The notes under the pieces: model-generated | What the model was told of the DNA's origin: nothing | What the model saw: only the letters and a program-made list of their open reading frames with translations | Database searches by the model: none | In this document: positions 38,152 through 45,986 of the stretch, piece after piece | How the letters are laid out: each line of letters begins with the position of its first letter | How positions within the stretch are numbered: the stretch's first letter is position 1 | Assembly: GCF_947493125.1 (NCBI RefSeq) | Contig: NZ_CANLQB010000002.1 | Coordinates: 248,001-312,000, forward strand | Length of the DNA stretch: 64,000 bases | From: an uncultured Roseobacter sp. | Lineage (GTDB): Bacteria; Pseudomonadota; Alphaproteobacteria; Rhodobacterales; Rhodobacteraceae | Direction of reading: 5' to 3' | Position numbers and translations under genes: made by a program

Positions 38152-38171
38152 GTCGGACCATTTGACAACCC

Positions 38172-38200
38172 AAAGGGGCCCAAGCTCGGGCCCCCTTTTT
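38172..38200 (+). terminator. Rho-independent terminator of the PRC-barrel gene
   Basis: Stem GGGGCCC / GGGCCCC with loop AAGCTC, extended by A-T pairs and followed by a run of five T. It begins 21 bp after the stop codon. Confidence 0.9.
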
Positions 38201-38368
38201 CCATGTGTCGCCCTTCACGCGCGCACCCGCGGGCGGCCCCCTGTCGGCAAGAGTTCGTGGTGGGGAATTCAGCGCGCAAAAACTCCTTTTGTGAATGGAC
38301 ATATATGACTAGTCTCCCCCGCAATGGTCGGACACGCCGGCCGATTTTGCCAACAGGGAGTGAATTTT

Positions 38369-38710
38369 ATGGGCAAACGGGACGATTTGATCGCGCAATA
38401 CGCTGATGATCTGAAAAACAAATGTGGCATGTCGCCCGACATGGATCTGTTGACGAAAGTCACAATCGGCTGTGGCCCCTCGATCTATGACGCAGATGCG
38501 GCCACTGTTGCTTCCAGCCAGGCGGGCGAGATCGAAACCGTGAAGAACAACTTCCTGATCAAAAAGCTGGGCCTTTCCGACGGGCCGGAGCTCGAGGCCG
38601 CGATCAACTCGGTGATCGAAACCTACGGCAAATCCGAACGGAACAAGTACCGCGCAGTGGTTTACTACATGCTGACCAAGCATTTCGGCAAGGAAGCCGT
38701 TTACGGCTGA
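38369..38710 (+). CDS. DUF2853 family protein
   Basis: A 113-residue, small, soluble helical protein from ATG 38369 (ribosome site GGGAG). It matches the DUF2853 family as I know it: it begins MGKRDDLIAQYADDLKNKCG and ends RNKYRAVVYYMLTKHFGKEAVYG. The function is unknown. It is flanked by terminators on both sides, so it is a single-gene unit with its own promoter in 38201-38368. Codon bias suggests good expression. Confidence 0.82.
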   Translation: MGKRDDLIAQYADDLKNKCGMSPDMDLLTKVTIGCGPSIYDADAATVASSQAGEIETVKNNFLIKKLGLSDGPELEAAINSVIETYGKSERNKYRAVVYYMLTKHFGKEAVYG

Positions 38711-38732
38711 AGCCAATGGATCGAAGCCGCAG

Positions 38733-38767
38733 AACGCCTCCTTTTCTTAAGGGGGCGTTTCTTTTTT
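38733..38767 (+). terminator. Rho-independent terminator after the DUF2853 gene
   Basis: A 9-bp stem (AACGCCTCC / GGGGGCGTT, one wobble pair) with a T-rich loop, followed by a run of T. It starts 22 bp after the stop. Confidence 0.88.
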
Positions 38768-38894
38768 GGAGCGCATTTAAAACAGTGAAAAATTGCAATT
38801 CTCGGCGGTATCGTCTATCTCTAAGGCATCCGGCCAGCATGGCCAGGACCAGTTTCAAACACGTGCGGTGGACTTGGGAGCGCGTGGGGTGAAG

Positions 38895-38923
38895 AAGGGT
38901 TCTGGCTTGGCGTCAGAACCCTT
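38895..38923 (-). terminator. Hairpin after the DUF1761 gene
   Basis: Perfect 10-bp arms (AAGGGTTCTG / CAGAACCCTT) with a 9-nt loop, 22 bp past the stop of the minus-strand gene. The T content downstream is weak, so efficiency is uncertain. Confidence 0.55.
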
Positions 38924-38945
38924 CGTCGTTTCAGGGCCGCTCTTT

Positions 38946-39341
38946 TCAGAACAGTGCCAGAACCGTCCCGATCACGGTACACCCAAAAGTTGCATAACCG
39001 CCGTCGATGAGGATCAACCGACGCGGTCGCGCGCCAAAGCTGTAGAATGTCGCGATCCACGGGCTGACGAGAAAAAGGCCGATCCCAAGGCCCGAGATCA
39101 GCCCCTTGCCCACGGTGTCGATCCCGCTCAGCTCAAAGGTATGCCGCATCATGCCTGCCACCAGCACCGCGCCGAGCAGACTGGTGATATAGGGGATCGG
39201 GTCCGACCGGTTGGCGGGTTGGCCGGTCTCATCCAGCGGCACGCCCGAGGCCTCCATCCACTTCTGAGCCAGCACCGTGTACCAGACCGCACCGAACAGG
39301 AAGCCCGCCACTCCGGCGACCAAAACGCTGACATATTCCAT
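38946..39341 (-). CDS. DUF1761 family membrane protein
   Basis: A 131-residue protein with four predicted membrane segments: VSVLVAGVAGFLFGAVWYTVL at the N-terminus, two in the middle (SLLGAVLVAGMM, GLISGLGIGLFLVS) and FGCTVIGTVLALF at the end. The first segment with its FGAVWY motif and the pattern of helices match DUF1761. No function is established. It stands alone between terminators and the EVE-domain gene. Confidence 0.8.
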   Translation of the reverse strand: MEYVSVLVAGVAGFLFGAVWYTVLAQKWMEASGVPLDETGQPANRSDPIPYITSLLGAVLVAGMMRHTFELSGIDTVGKGLISGLGIGLFLVSPWIATFYSFGARPRRLILIDGGYATFGCTVIGTVLALF

Positions 39342-39391
39342 GATGTCCTCCCACTTTCTGGTGGGAGACTGCCATCAAGTCAGGGCCCGGG

Positions 39392-39811
39392 CTAGTCTGA
39401 AACGCCGGCCATCTCGCAGACAATCCGCCATTCTTCGGCGGTCACCGGTTGTACGGACAGGCGCGAGTTGCGCACAAGCACCATTTCGGACAGCCGTGGT
39501 TCGGCCTTGATATCGTCCAATGTGACCGGCGTTTTCACCGGTTTGACCGCCTTGATGTCGACGCACTCCCAGCGGTCGTCATCGGTGGTGCTGTCCGGAT
39601 GCGCCTCGGCAATCACCTCGACAATGCCGACAATCGCGCGCTCCTTCTGCGAGTGATAGAAGAACCCCCGGTCGCCCACCTTCATCTCGCGCATGAAGTT
39701 GCGTGCCTGATAGTTGCGCACACCGTCCCACTCTTCGCCCGCGTCGCCTTTGGCGACCTGCTGGTCCCAACTCCAGGTGGTGGTCTCGGATTTGAACAGC
39801 CAGTATTGCAT
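39392..39811 (-). CDS. EVE domain protein
   Basis: A 139-residue single EVE (PUA-like) domain, recognisable by YWLFKSETTTWSWDQ at the start, WDGVRNYQARNFMREMKVGD and FFYHSQKERAIVGIVEV. EVE domains bind modified bases in DNA or RNA. A stand-alone form is common in bacteria and its ligand is unknown. ATG 39811 shares one base with the stop of the YciI gene (TGATG), so it is coupled with gpsA-yciI upstream. Confidence 0.86.
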   Translation of the reverse strand: MQYWLFKSETTTWSWDQQVAKGDAGEEWDGVRNYQARNFMREMKVGDRGFFYHSQKERAIVGIVEVIAEAHPDSTTDDDRWECVDIKAVKPVKTPVTLDDIKAEPRLSEMVLVRNSRLSVQPVTAEEWRIVCEMAGVSD

Positions 39812-40083
39812 CAGCCGATCACCCTGTTCCATGGAATGAGGTCAACGGAGGCGAAGAGCCCTGCTTTGCCATAAGGATCAGCCGCCGCCCAGGCCCGCGC
39901 TTCGGATATATCTGCAACGTCCAGAATGATCAGGGAGCCGACCATCTCTCCCGCCGCGTCAAGCAGCGGCCCCGCCTGCTGCACCGCACCGCTGTCTTTC
40001 AAATAGGCCACATGCGCCGGGCGGTTCTCCTGCCGGATCGGCAGCGCGCCGGGTTTGTCATGCGCGATCAGGGCAACCAGCAT
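39811..40083 (-). CDS. YciI-like protein
   Basis: A 90-residue YciI/YCII domain protein with the conserved His in RPAHVAYLKDSG and Asp in AAADPYGKAGLF, which form the putative active site of the fold. Relatives act in small-molecule degradation or dehalogenation, but most are uncharacterised. It starts directly after the gpsA stop with no gap and is coupled to the EVE gene that follows. Order on the minus strand: tsaD, gpsA, yciI-like, EVE. Confidence 0.84.
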   Translation of the reverse strand: MLVALIAHDKPGALPIRQENRPAHVAYLKDSGAVQQAGPLLDAAGEMVGSLIILDVADISEARAWAAADPYGKAGLFASVDLIPWNRVIG

Positions 40084-41046
40084 CTATTCTTCCTTCAAGC
40101 TGCGCGACAGCAACGCCTCCATCGCCTGAGCCACATCCAACCGTTTTTCCACCAGCCCCGCAACCGCAGAAGTGATTGGCAGATCGAGCCCTTCCCGCTC
40201 TGCCAACGCCGCTGCTGCGCGCGCCGTCGCGGCCCCTTCGACGGTCACCGACGGATCGAACGCCGTGCCGTCACCGATGGACACCCCAAACCGGTAGTTC
40301 CGCGATTGCGGGGAGGTGCAGGTGAGGACGAGGTCCCCAAATCCGGAGAGCCCTGCCAGCGTTGCAGGGTCGGCCCCCTTGTGCTGTGCAAGCCGCTGCA
40401 TCTCGGCAAACCCGCGGGTCAGGATACTGGCCCGCGCACTTTCACCCAAGCCAGCGCCCATTGTCGCGCCACAGGCAATCGCCATCACGTTCTTCAGCGC
40501 ACCGCCCAGCGTCGCACCGGTTACATCCGTTGTCCGATAAATGCGCAGGGTCGGGGTGGACAGCCGCGCTTGCAGCGTCTCCCCGAGGTCCTCATCGGTG
40601 CAGGCCAGCGTCAGGCCCGTCGGCAGGCCGTTCGCGATATCTCGGGCAAAGCTTGGCCCGGTGAGCAGCGCATGAGAGGATGTCGGGCAGTGATGCGCCA
40701 GCGTCTCGACCGGCCCTGCACCTGTCTGCAGATCCATCCCCTTGCAGCAGGCCACGAGCGTCTTGCCATCAAGAAGTGCGGCTGCCTCCTCCGCAAAACT
40801 GCCAAGAGTTTGCATCGGGATGGCAAGCAATATCACATCGGCCCCCACCGCGGCCTGCAAATCAGGCGTGACGGTCAACTCAGGCGGCAAAGCGCATCCT
40901 GGCAGGTAGGCCGCGTTCTCACGTTGCCGAGCCATGGCATCCGCCTGCGTGCGGGAGCGCGCCCAGAGCTGGATCGGCCCGGTCTGAGACAGCGCGATGG
41001 CCAAGGCCGTGCCGAAGGCGCCACCACCCAGCACCGCGACCTTCAC
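40084..41046 (-). CDS. gpsA: Glycerol-3-phosphate dehydrogenase [NAD(P)+]
   Basis: Reduces dihydroxyacetone phosphate to sn-glycerol-3-phosphate for phospholipid synthesis. The 320-residue protein has the N-terminal dinucleotide fold [19 protein letters not shown], the substrate segment [17 protein letters not shown], the catalytic Lys in [13 protein letters not shown], and [21 protein letters not shown]. It overlaps the tsaD stop by 4 bp, a pairing typical of Rhodobacterales. Confidence 0.96.
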   Translation of the reverse strand: MKVAVLGGGAFGTALAIALSQTGPIQLWARSRTQADAMARQRENAAYLPGCALPPELTVTPDLQAAVGADVILLAIPMQTLGSFAEEAAALLDGKTLVACCKGMDLQTGAGPVETLAHHCPTSSHALLTGPSFARDIANGLPTGLTLACTDEDLGETLQARLSTPTLRIYRTTDVTGATLGGALKNVMAIACGATMGAGLGESARASILTRGFAEMQRLAQHKGADPATLAGLSGFGDLVLTCTSPQSRNYRFGVSIGDGTAFDPSVTVEGAATARAAAALAEREGLDLPITSAVAGLVEKRLDVAQAMEALLSRSLKEE

Positions 41047-42140
41047 GCCTTGGCGCCCTTCTTGCCACTTCCGAGCATCCCCGGACTCGTCCCGTCCAGC
41101 GGCCAGCGCGGGCGCGCCGACAGCTCAAACCCATCCGCAGGCCGCGCGCCCATCTGTTCCATGGCGGCAAAGGCGATCATCGCGGCATTGTCGGTGCAAA
41201 GCGCAAGCGGTGGGGCGGAAAACTTCACGGCCATATTGGCGCAAAGCGCCTCTAGTCCAGCCCGAATTTGGGAGTTCGCCGCAACACCGCCCGCGACACA
41301 GAGGGTTGGCTCCGAGAGGTCTGCATCCAGATAAATTGCAAGCGCCCGGCGGGTTTTCTCGACCAGCACATCGACCACTGCCGCTTGAAAACCTGCACAA
41401 AGGTCTGCCTGTGCCGCTTCGGGCAAGCCGCCATGCTCGGCCGCAACCGCGTCACGGGTGCGCAGCACCGCAGTCTTGAGACCCGAGAACGACATGTCAC
41501 AACCGGGCCGGTCCAGCAGGGGCCGGGGCAGCGCAAAGCGGTCGGCCTTGCCTTGCAGCGCCGCCGTTTCGACTGCCGGGCCACCAGGCTGTGGCAAGCC
41601 CAGAAGCCGTGCCACCTTGTCAAATGCCTCGCCCGGTGCATCGTCAATTGTGCCACCCAACCGGGTGAAATTGTTCGGCCCGTCGACCATGAGGAATTGG
41701 CAATGCCCCCCGGACACAAGCAGCATCAGGTACGGGTAGACCACATCATCCGTCAGCCGGGGGGTCAGCGCATGGCCCGCGAGGTGGTTGATCCCGTAGA
41801 GCGGCAAGCCCGTCGCCGCGACCAATCCTTTGGCGCACATCACGCCTGAAACAACGCCACCAATGAGCCCTGGGCCCGCAGTCACAGCAATCGCATCAAT
41901 ACTCAAAAACGTACAATTCGCCTGTATTAGAGCCTGTTCCACGCAGTGATCCAGCATCTCGGCATGCGCCCGCGCAGCAATCTCGGGGACGACCCCGCCA
42001 AAGGCAGCGTGCAGTTGCGTCTGACCATGGACCACCGACGACAGGACGCGCGCCTGACCTCCAACATCGCGTCGCACAACAGCCGCCGCCGTGTCATCAC
42101 AGCTGCTTTCCAACCCTAGAACTGTCAGCGACCCCGTCAC
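41043..42140 (-). CDS. tsaD: tRNA N6-adenosine threonylcarbamoyltransferase TsaD
   Basis: Transfers threonylcarbamoyl to A37 of ANN-decoding tRNAs, with TsaB and TsaE. The frame is open 45 codons further upstream, but GTG at 42138-42140 gives the family N-terminus ([17 protein letters not shown]) and 365 residues. The metal-binding His pattern HAEMLDHC...NHLAGHAL is present, as is [21 protein letters not shown]. It is divergent from hemD across 73 bp. Confidence 0.95.
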   Translation of the reverse strand: MTGSLTVLGLESSCDDTAAAVVRRDVGGQARVLSSVVHGQTQLHAAFGGVVPEIAARAHAEMLDHCVEQALIQANCTFLSIDAIAVTAGPGLIGGVVSGVMCAKGLVAATGLPLYGINHLAGHALTPRLTDDVVYPYLMLLVSGGHCQFLMVDGPNNFTRLGGTIDDAPGEAFDKVARLLGLPQPGGPAVETAALQGKADRFALPRPLLDRPGCDMSFSGLKTAVLRTRDAVAAEHGGLPEAAQADLCAGFQAAVVDVLVEKTRRALAIYLDADLSEPTLCVAGGVAANSQIRAGLEALCANMAVKFSAPPLALCTDNAAMIAFAAMEQMGARPADGFELSARPRWPLDGTSPGMLGSGKKGAKA

Positions 42141-42213
42141 ATGCGACCCCGTTGCAAGCCTCTGAGCTCGCAGGTAACACCGGAGTGGGCCGCAAACAAT
42201 GCCGAGGGTTTCC

Positions 42214-42924
42214 ATGGGCACGCCCCCCATTCCGCTGATCATGACGCGTCCATCGCAGGCGAATACCCGATTCATCGGCCAATTGCCGGGCGCTCTGAGA
42301 AGTCAGGTCGATGTGATCGAAAGCCCGTTGATCGAGATTGTGCCCGTGACCACCGATATCGTAATCGACGTGGACGATGCGGTGATCTTCACCTCCGCTA
42401 ACGCCATTCCGTTTGCCCCCGATGCCAAGGGCCGCCGGGCCTTTTGCGTCGGCGAAGCCACGACCTCTGCTGCGCATGAGGCGGGCTGGCAGGCCATCTT
42501 CGCAGGCCAGGATGCAGATGCGCTGGTCGTCTTCCTCAGCGCGTATCCCCTGTCTGCGCAGATCTGGCACATCTCGGGGCGCCATACGCGCGGTCAGGTC
42601 GCCGAGCGGCTCTGCAACGCGGGCATGTCGGTTCGCCGGATCACGGTCTATGATCAGGATCTGTGCGATCTGACCCCGGAAGCCAATGCGGTGCTGCAAG
42701 GCACCGACCCGGTGATTGTGCCGCTGTTTTCACCGCGCACCGCTGCCTCATTTGTCCAAAGCTGCCCAAAGAATGCGCAGCCTTACGTTGCGGCGCTGAG
42801 CGCTGCGGTTGCCGAGCCACTGTCCGGTTTGCCTCTGAAAGCGCTCGAAATCGCAGACTATCCTTCTGCTGCGGCAATGATCCGTAGCCTTGAAAAGCTG
42901 GTGGCGGACGTCAGCTTGGGTTGA
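42214..42924 (+). CDS. hemD: Uroporphyrinogen-III synthase
   Basis: Closes and inverts ring D of hydroxymethylbilane to give uroporphyrinogen III, the tetrapyrrole branch precursor. The sequence is poorly conserved in this family. Supporting features are the [14 protein letters not shown] start, [28 protein letters not shown] and the C-terminal [15 protein letters not shown] 42214 has a GAGGG ribosome site and gives 236 residues; ATG 42241 is the alternative. It is followed directly by the Mic60-like gene and hemY, the usual order in this group. Confidence 0.88.
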   Translation: MGTPPIPLIMTRPSQANTRFIGQLPGALRSQVDVIESPLIEIVPVTTDIVIDVDDAVIFTSANAIPFAPDAKGRRAFCVGEATTSAAHEAGWQAIFAGQDADALVVFLSAYPLSAQIWHISGRHTRGQVAERLCNAGMSVRRITVYDQDLCDLTPEANAVLQGTDPVIVPLFSPRTAASFVQSCPKNAQPYVAALSAAVAEPLSGLPLKALEIADYPSAAAMIRSLEKLVADVSLG

Positions 42925-42992
42925 GAGGTGCGATGTGCCCGAGTAAGGTTCTCAGGTGCGCCGCTGGGGAAGATTCGAAAAAGGTGGGTGTT

Positions 42993-44420
42993 GTGGCCAA
43001 ACCAAAGAAGACGAAAAAAGAAACGCCACCGCAGGAGGTCAAGGATAAGGCGGCGGATGATCTGCTCGAGACTACTGATGTCCAGACCACCGCTGACACA
43101 CCAGCCGACCAGACCATAGAGCCGATTGAGACAGCCGGGCCGATCAACGACTCAGAGCCTGAGAAAGGCTCACCCTCCGCAGAAGACTTACCAACAAGCG
43201 AAGAGCCGTCCAAACCTCTCGATGAGCCAGAGGCCCTTGATGCGTCTGATTCAGAGACAACCCCGCGCGATACAGATCCGGACAAGATCGAGACTGACGT
43301 AGGTACATCAGAACAGCCCCCAGACCCGCTTGATGATACAGGCTCCGCCGAGGCTGCCGCGGAAAAGCTGGAGTCCGATGAAGAGGCAAAGGAGCAGCAG
43401 GCAGAGAAAAAAGCAGGCGAAGAGCCTCGGGCAGACGCCAAACCGGAAGAAACACCTGCGCCTCCGCCGCTCCCACCTCAACGGTCCAGCAGTTTCTGGC
43501 CCGCTGTTTTCGGCGGTATCGTGGCCGCTCTTCTGGGCTTTATCGCCGGTCGGGGTGACATGCTCGACGCGTATCTGCCGCGCGCCAATGCGCCTGAACC
43601 TGTCGATCTGACGCCTCTGACCGATGAGGTTGCCGCCCTGTCCGAACGCCTCGTTGCGCTTGAAACGGCTGAAGCACCGGCGATCGAGATCGCGGACGTC
43701 CCTGATCTGTCCGCTGAGCTTGGCGATGTCTCCCAGTCTCTGGCCTCGGTCGAGACATCCTTGCAAACTCTGACGACGCGCCTTGATGAGATCGAAGCGC
43801 GCCCGGAGCCGGCTGCACCCGCTCAGCAAGAGGATAACAGCGAGGAGTTGGCGGCCCTGCAGTCGTCGATTGCTGACCTCGAGGCCCGTCTGGCCGAAGA
43901 GGATGCGCGCGCCAGTGTTGAGGCCGAGCGCCTGCTCGCCCGCGCAGCACTGACCCGTGTGGTCACCGCGGTCGAGAATGGGGAGGCCTTTGAGCCTGCG
44001 CTCGGCGCGCTGGAAGAGGTGGCACCCGTCGAAGTCCCGGAGGCGCTGCGCACTGCGGCGCTGGAAGGTGTGCCCAGCATGGCCGAGCTGCGAGAAATGT
44101 TCCCCGCCGCGGCCCGCGCCGGTCTCGCTGCGGCCCGGGCTGAAGTGCCCGAAACGGACGTGGTCGGTATTGGTGGATTCCTGCGGCGCCAGCTCAGCGC
44201 CCGCTCGGTCACACCGCGCGAGGGCACTGACCCTGATGCGGTTTTGTCCCGGGCCGAAGCGGCCCTGCGGGCAGGCGACTTGGATACAGCTCTGTCAGAA
44301 ACGGAAACATTGCCGGAGGCTGCAAGGGCCGCCATGCAGGAATGGCTCGCGGGCGCCGAGGCCCGCAAGGCTGCCAGCGATGCTGCTCAATCCCTCTCCG
44401 ACAGTCTGACGGTCAATTAA
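42993..44420 (+). CDS. Mitofilin/Mic60-like inner-membrane protein
   Basis: A protein of about 475 residues from GTG 42993 (AAGGTG ribosome site); the frame is open to 42921, where TTG overlaps the hemD stop. It has a Lys-rich start and a very acidic, Thr/Glu/Asp-rich region (about 20-160). One membrane segment follows, FWPAVFGGIVAALLGFIAG, then long coiled coil and a C-terminal mitofilin-type domain (AALRAGDLDTALSETETLPEAARAAMQEWLAGAEAR). Alphaproteobacterial homologues next to hemY are regarded as the ancestor of mitochondrial Mic60 and shape intracytoplasmic membranes in Rhodobacter. The function here is inferred. Confidence 0.85.
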   Translation: MAKPKKTKKETPPQEVKDKAADDLLETTDVQTTADTPADQTIEPIETAGPINDSEPEKGSPSAEDLPTSEEPSKPLDEPEALDASDSETTPRDTDPDKIETDVGTSEQPPDPLDDTGSAEAAAEKLESDEEAKEQQAEKKAGEEPRADAKPEETPAPPPLPPQRSSSFWPAVFGGIVAALLGFIAGRGDMLDAYLPRANAPEPVDLTPLTDEVAALSERLVALETAEAPAIEIADVPDLSAELGDVSQSLASVETSLQTLTTRLDEIEARPEPAAPAQQEDNSEELAALQSSIADLEARLAEEDARASVEAERLLARAALTRVVTAVENGEAFEPALGALEEVAPVEVPEALRTAALEGVPSMAELREMFPAAARAGLAAARAEVPETDVVGIGGFLRRQLSARSVTPREGTDPDAVLSRAEAALRAGDLDTALSETETLPEAARAAMQEWLAGAEARKAASDAAQSLSDSLTVN

Positions 44421-44433
44421 GAAAGTCGATTTT

Positions 44434-45924
44434 ATGCTCTGGTCCCTCATTAAGATCATCCTCTTCGTCGGGGTCGTTGCGGCTCTTGCGCTCGGCGCAG
44501 GCTATCTGCTGGAAAGCCAGGGTGGGGTGCAGGTCACCGTCATGGGCAGCGAATATACGTTCGGACCGCTGCAATCCGTCATTGCAGTTATCGTGCTGGT
44601 CGTTGCCGTCTGGATTCTGCTCAAGCTATTGTCGCTCCTGCTGGCCACCTGGAATTTCCTGAATGGGGATGAAACAGCGCTGTCGCGCTACTTCGATCGC
44701 AACCGCGAGCGTAAGGGCTTCGATGCGCTTTCCGAGGGGATGATGGCATTGGCCAGCGGCGAGGGTCGGGTGGCTATGGCGAAGGCAGCGAAGGCCGACC
44801 GCTATCTCAAAAAGCCCGAACTCACGAATCTCCTGACTGCCCAGGCCGCCGAGATGGCGGGGGATCGGCGCAAGGCGGAGGAGACCTACAAGAAGTTGGT
44901 GATCAACGACGCCACGCGGTTCGTCGGCGTGCGTGGTATTCTCAAGCAGAAGCTGGCCGATGGTGACACGGAGACGGCGCTCAAGCTTGCGGAGAAAGCC
45001 TTCTCGATCAAGCCCAAGCATGAAGAAACGCAGGACGTGCTGCTGCGGCTGCAGGCGCAGAAAGAGGATTGGTCGGGCGCGCGCCAGACGCTCAGTACCA
45101 AGCTGAAGTACGGCACCCTGCCCCGCGATGTGCACAAGCGTCGTGATGCGGTTCTGGCGTTGTCCGAAGCCAAGGACATTCTCAACGGCGACGTCAGCAT
45201 TGAGACGCAGGAGAAGGCTATCGAAGCCAACAAGCTCTCACCCGATCTGATTCCGGCGGCTGTCATGGCTGCGCAAAGCTATATCGAGAAGGGCAAGCCG
45301 CGCTATGCCAACCGCATTCTGAAAAAGGCGTGGGAGACCATGCCGCACCCGGATCTGGCGTCGGCCTTCGCGGCTATCGAGCCGAATGAGAGCCCAAGCC
45401 AGCGGATCAAGCGTTTTGCGCTGCTGACGCGCATCAACCCGCAGGATCCGGAAACGCGCATGCTGCTGGCCGAGTTGCACATCGCCAATGAGGATTTCCC
45501 TGAGGCCCGACGCGCGCTGGGAGACCTGGTGGAAACGGATCCCACGGCCCGCTCCGTCATGTTGATGGCAGCGATCGAACGCGGCGAGGGGGCAGACGAT
45601 GCCGTGGTCCGGGGCTGGCTGGCGCGGGCGCTGACCGTCTCGCGTGGACCGCAGTGGATCTGTGAGAACTGTCAGCACATCCATGCCGAATGGGCGCCGA
45701 TCTGCGAGAACTGCGAGAGCTTCGATACCCTGTCCTGGAAAACGCCGCCGTTGTCCGAGGTCGCGATGCCCGGCGGCGTGCAAATGCTGCCGCTAATCGT
45801 CGGTGCGGTCGAGGATCAGACAGCGACGACGTCCGATGCAGATGACGTCGAGGACGCTGAACTCCTCGATGCCGAAGAGGTGACGGCGGATGAGATGCCA
45901 GCTCAGGAAGAGAAGCGCGCCTAG
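44434..45924 (+). CDS. hemY: HemY-type TPR protein with C-terminal zinc ribbon
   Basis: A 496-residue inner-membrane protein with the HemY N-terminal domain: two membrane segments at residues 5-25 and 45-70, then YFDRNRERKGFDALSEGMMALASGEGR. A series of TPR-like helices runs to about 390. Two CxxC pairs (WICENCQ and PICENCESFDTLSW) form a zinc-ribbon-like knuckle near 400-425, recalling LapB. The tail is acidic. Proteobacterial HemY is not the oxidase of the same name; its role in late tetrapyrrole metabolism is unsettled. It lies 13 bp after the Mic60-like gene. Confidence 0.9.
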   Translation: MLWSLIKIILFVGVVAALALGAGYLLESQGGVQVTVMGSEYTFGPLQSVIAVIVLVVAVWILLKLLSLLLATWNFLNGDETALSRYFDRNRERKGFDALSEGMMALASGEGRVAMAKAAKADRYLKKPELTNLLTAQAAEMAGDRRKAEETYKKLVINDATRFVGVRGILKQKLADGDTETALKLAEKAFSIKPKHEETQDVLLRLQAQKEDWSGARQTLSTKLKYGTLPRDVHKRRDAVLALSEAKDILNGDVSIETQEKAIEANKLSPDLIPAAVMAAQSYIEKGKPRYANRILKKAWETMPHPDLASAFAAIEPNESPSQRIKRFALLTRINPQDPETRMLLAELHIANEDFPEARRALGDLVETDPTARSVMLMAAIERGEGADDAVVRGWLARALTVSRGPQWICENCQHIHAEWAPICENCESFDTLSWKTPPLSEVAMPGGVQMLPLIVGAVEDQTATTSDADDVEDAELLDAEEVTADEMPAQEEKRA

Positions 45925-45927
45925 GGC

Positions 45928-45958
45928 TTGACCTTCCAGTAACTGGAGACCTTATGTC
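45928..45958 (+). promoter_or_regulatory. CueR-type operator-promoter of copA-cueR
   Basis: A -35 box TTGACC (45928-45933) runs into the dyad TTCCAG-TAA-CTGGAG, followed by a weak TATGTC-like -10 box about 19 bp after the -35. The overlong spacer and the TTGACCTTCC opening are typical of MerR/CueR-activated copper promoters. The promoter overlaps the first possible ATG of copA (45954). Confidence 0.75.
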
Positions 45959-45986
45959 ACCCGTGAACGATAGCGGGGCATGGGCC

